DNA of 5,267 nt, taken from Syntrophomonadaceae bacterium (GTDB lineage Bacteria > Bacillota > Syntrophomonadia > Syntrophomonadales > Syntrophomonadaceae). Position 1 is the first letter of the stretch, and every line of letters begins with the position of its first letter. Below, in pieces: positions 4,837-5,267 of this stretch. A model generated the notes under the pieces. That model saw nothing but the letters and a program-made list of their open reading frames with translations, did no database searches and was not told the DNA's origin. Position numbers and translations under genes: made by a program. The stretch covers positions 1-5,267 of the forward strand of contig JAUNBV010000125.1 of NCBI GenBank assembly GCA_030526885.1, in the 5' to 3' direction.

Positions 4837-5267
4837 ATGCGTTACGAGGGCAATATTTTCCGGCCGTTCAGCGAGGCCAACAGTTATCTTTTGCAGTGTA
4901 CCATCGGCTGTTCACACAACAAATGTACCTTTTGCGGGATGTACAAGGACAAAAAATACCGCGTGCGCAGCATGGAGGATATCAAGACCGATATCCGCAT
5001 GGCAAAAGAGTATTACGGCGATGTGGAGAAGGTATTCCTATGCGACGGCGACGCTATCGCCATGGAGACCTCCGATCTGTTAGAAATACTGGACACGCTG
5101 TTTTCGGCCTTTCCCTCGCTGCGCCATGTGGGAAGCTATGTGGGCCCGCAAAGCGTTCTTAACAAGAGCATGGCCGAACTCACGGCTCTGCGCGCCGCCG
5201 GACTGCGCAAGGCTTATTTGGGGGTGGAGACCGGTGACGACAAACTGCTGCAACAAGTAAAGAAAGG
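4837..5267 (+). CDS. Radical SAM protein (3' end beyond window)
   Basis: Seen: ATG at 4837 with an AAGGGGGA site 5 nt upstream. The frame stays open for 143 codons to the right edge and the gene is cut there. Residues 1-15 read MRYEGNIFRPFSEAN. The cysteine cluster is C21, C25, C30 and C33 (CTIGCSHNKCTFCGMYK), so the likely 4Fe-4S ligands C25/C30/C33 follow CX4CX2C rather than the canonical CX3CX2C. FLCDGDA (67-73) and YLGVETGDD (127-135) match later strands of the radical SAM barrel, including the G-V-E-x-G string that contacts SAM in many members. Known: the family uses SAM cleavage to make a 5'-deoxyadenosyl radical. Proteins with a GCSHNKC-type motif are widespread in anaerobic Bacillota and mostly have no assigned reaction. 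Substrate unknown. It is probably co-transcribed with the GIY-YIG gene. Confidence 0.88.
   Translation, partial: MRYEGNIFRPFSEANSYLLQCTIGCSHNKCTFCGMYKDKKYRVRSMEDIKTDIRMAKEYYGDVEKVFLCDGDAIAMETSDLLEILDTLFSAFPSLRHVGSYVGPQSVLNKSMAELTALRAAGLRKAYLGVETGDDKLLQQVKK

Noticed and set aside
4896..5162. An 88-codon forward open frame inside the radical SAM gene
   Set aside because: It is another frame of the same stretch. The frame from 4837 shows the radical SAM motifs and has a ribosome binding site.

Overview
The window (5267 bp) is a densely coded, all-forward-strand stretch of a moderately GC-rich bacterial chromosome. Intergenic gaps are short, Shine-Dalgarno sites are strong (GGAGG-type), and GTG starts occur. 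The gene content is a sodium-pumping decarboxylase with a stand-alone biotin carrier, a prepilin-like protein, and a radical SAM protein with a GCSHNKC motif. This suggests an anaerobic member of the Bacillota, perhaps Negativicutes or a related clostridial line. That assignment is inference from gene types, not from a marker gene.

Region 1 (1-3212) is the 3' part of an operon for a membrane-bound, biotin-dependent, Na+-pumping oxaloacetate decarboxylase. The order is: the end of a small OadG/OadH-like membrane subunit, cut by the left edge; a separate 109-aa biotin carrier protein; the OadB carboxybiotin decarboxylase/Na+ pump; and an OadA carboxyltransferase that lacks its own biotin domain. 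Gaps are 12-26 bp, each with a ribosome binding site. Together the subunits would move CO2 from oxaloacetate to biotin (OadA), carry it on the mobile biotin arm (carrier), and release it at the membrane while exporting Na+ (OadB), with the small subunit holding the complex together. The residues known to matter in OadA and OadB are all present, so the pump looks functional.

Region 2 (3213-3976) holds a 222-bp gap with a long inverted repeat next to a promoter-like site, then a 140-aa type IV prepilin-like protein with a class III leader. A weak terminator-like hairpin overlaps its 3' end. It is followed by a well-formed extended -10 promoter.

Region 3 (3893-4466) is a self-contained single-gene unit: promoter, strong ribosome binding site, a 142-aa four-helix membrane protein that I cannot assign to a family, and a textbook intrinsic terminator.

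Region 4 (4467-5267) begins with a small GIY-YIG nuclease-superfamily protein (UPF0213/YhbQ-like). A radical SAM protein follows 14 bp later and runs off the right edge. They are probably co-transcribed.

I see no mobile element, CRISPR array, tRNA or rRNA. I did not find a clear case of a wholly new system. The least explained items are the unknown four-helix protein with a C8 tract at its fifth codon, the isolated prepilin with the dyad next to its promoter, and the CX4CX2C radical SAM protein.
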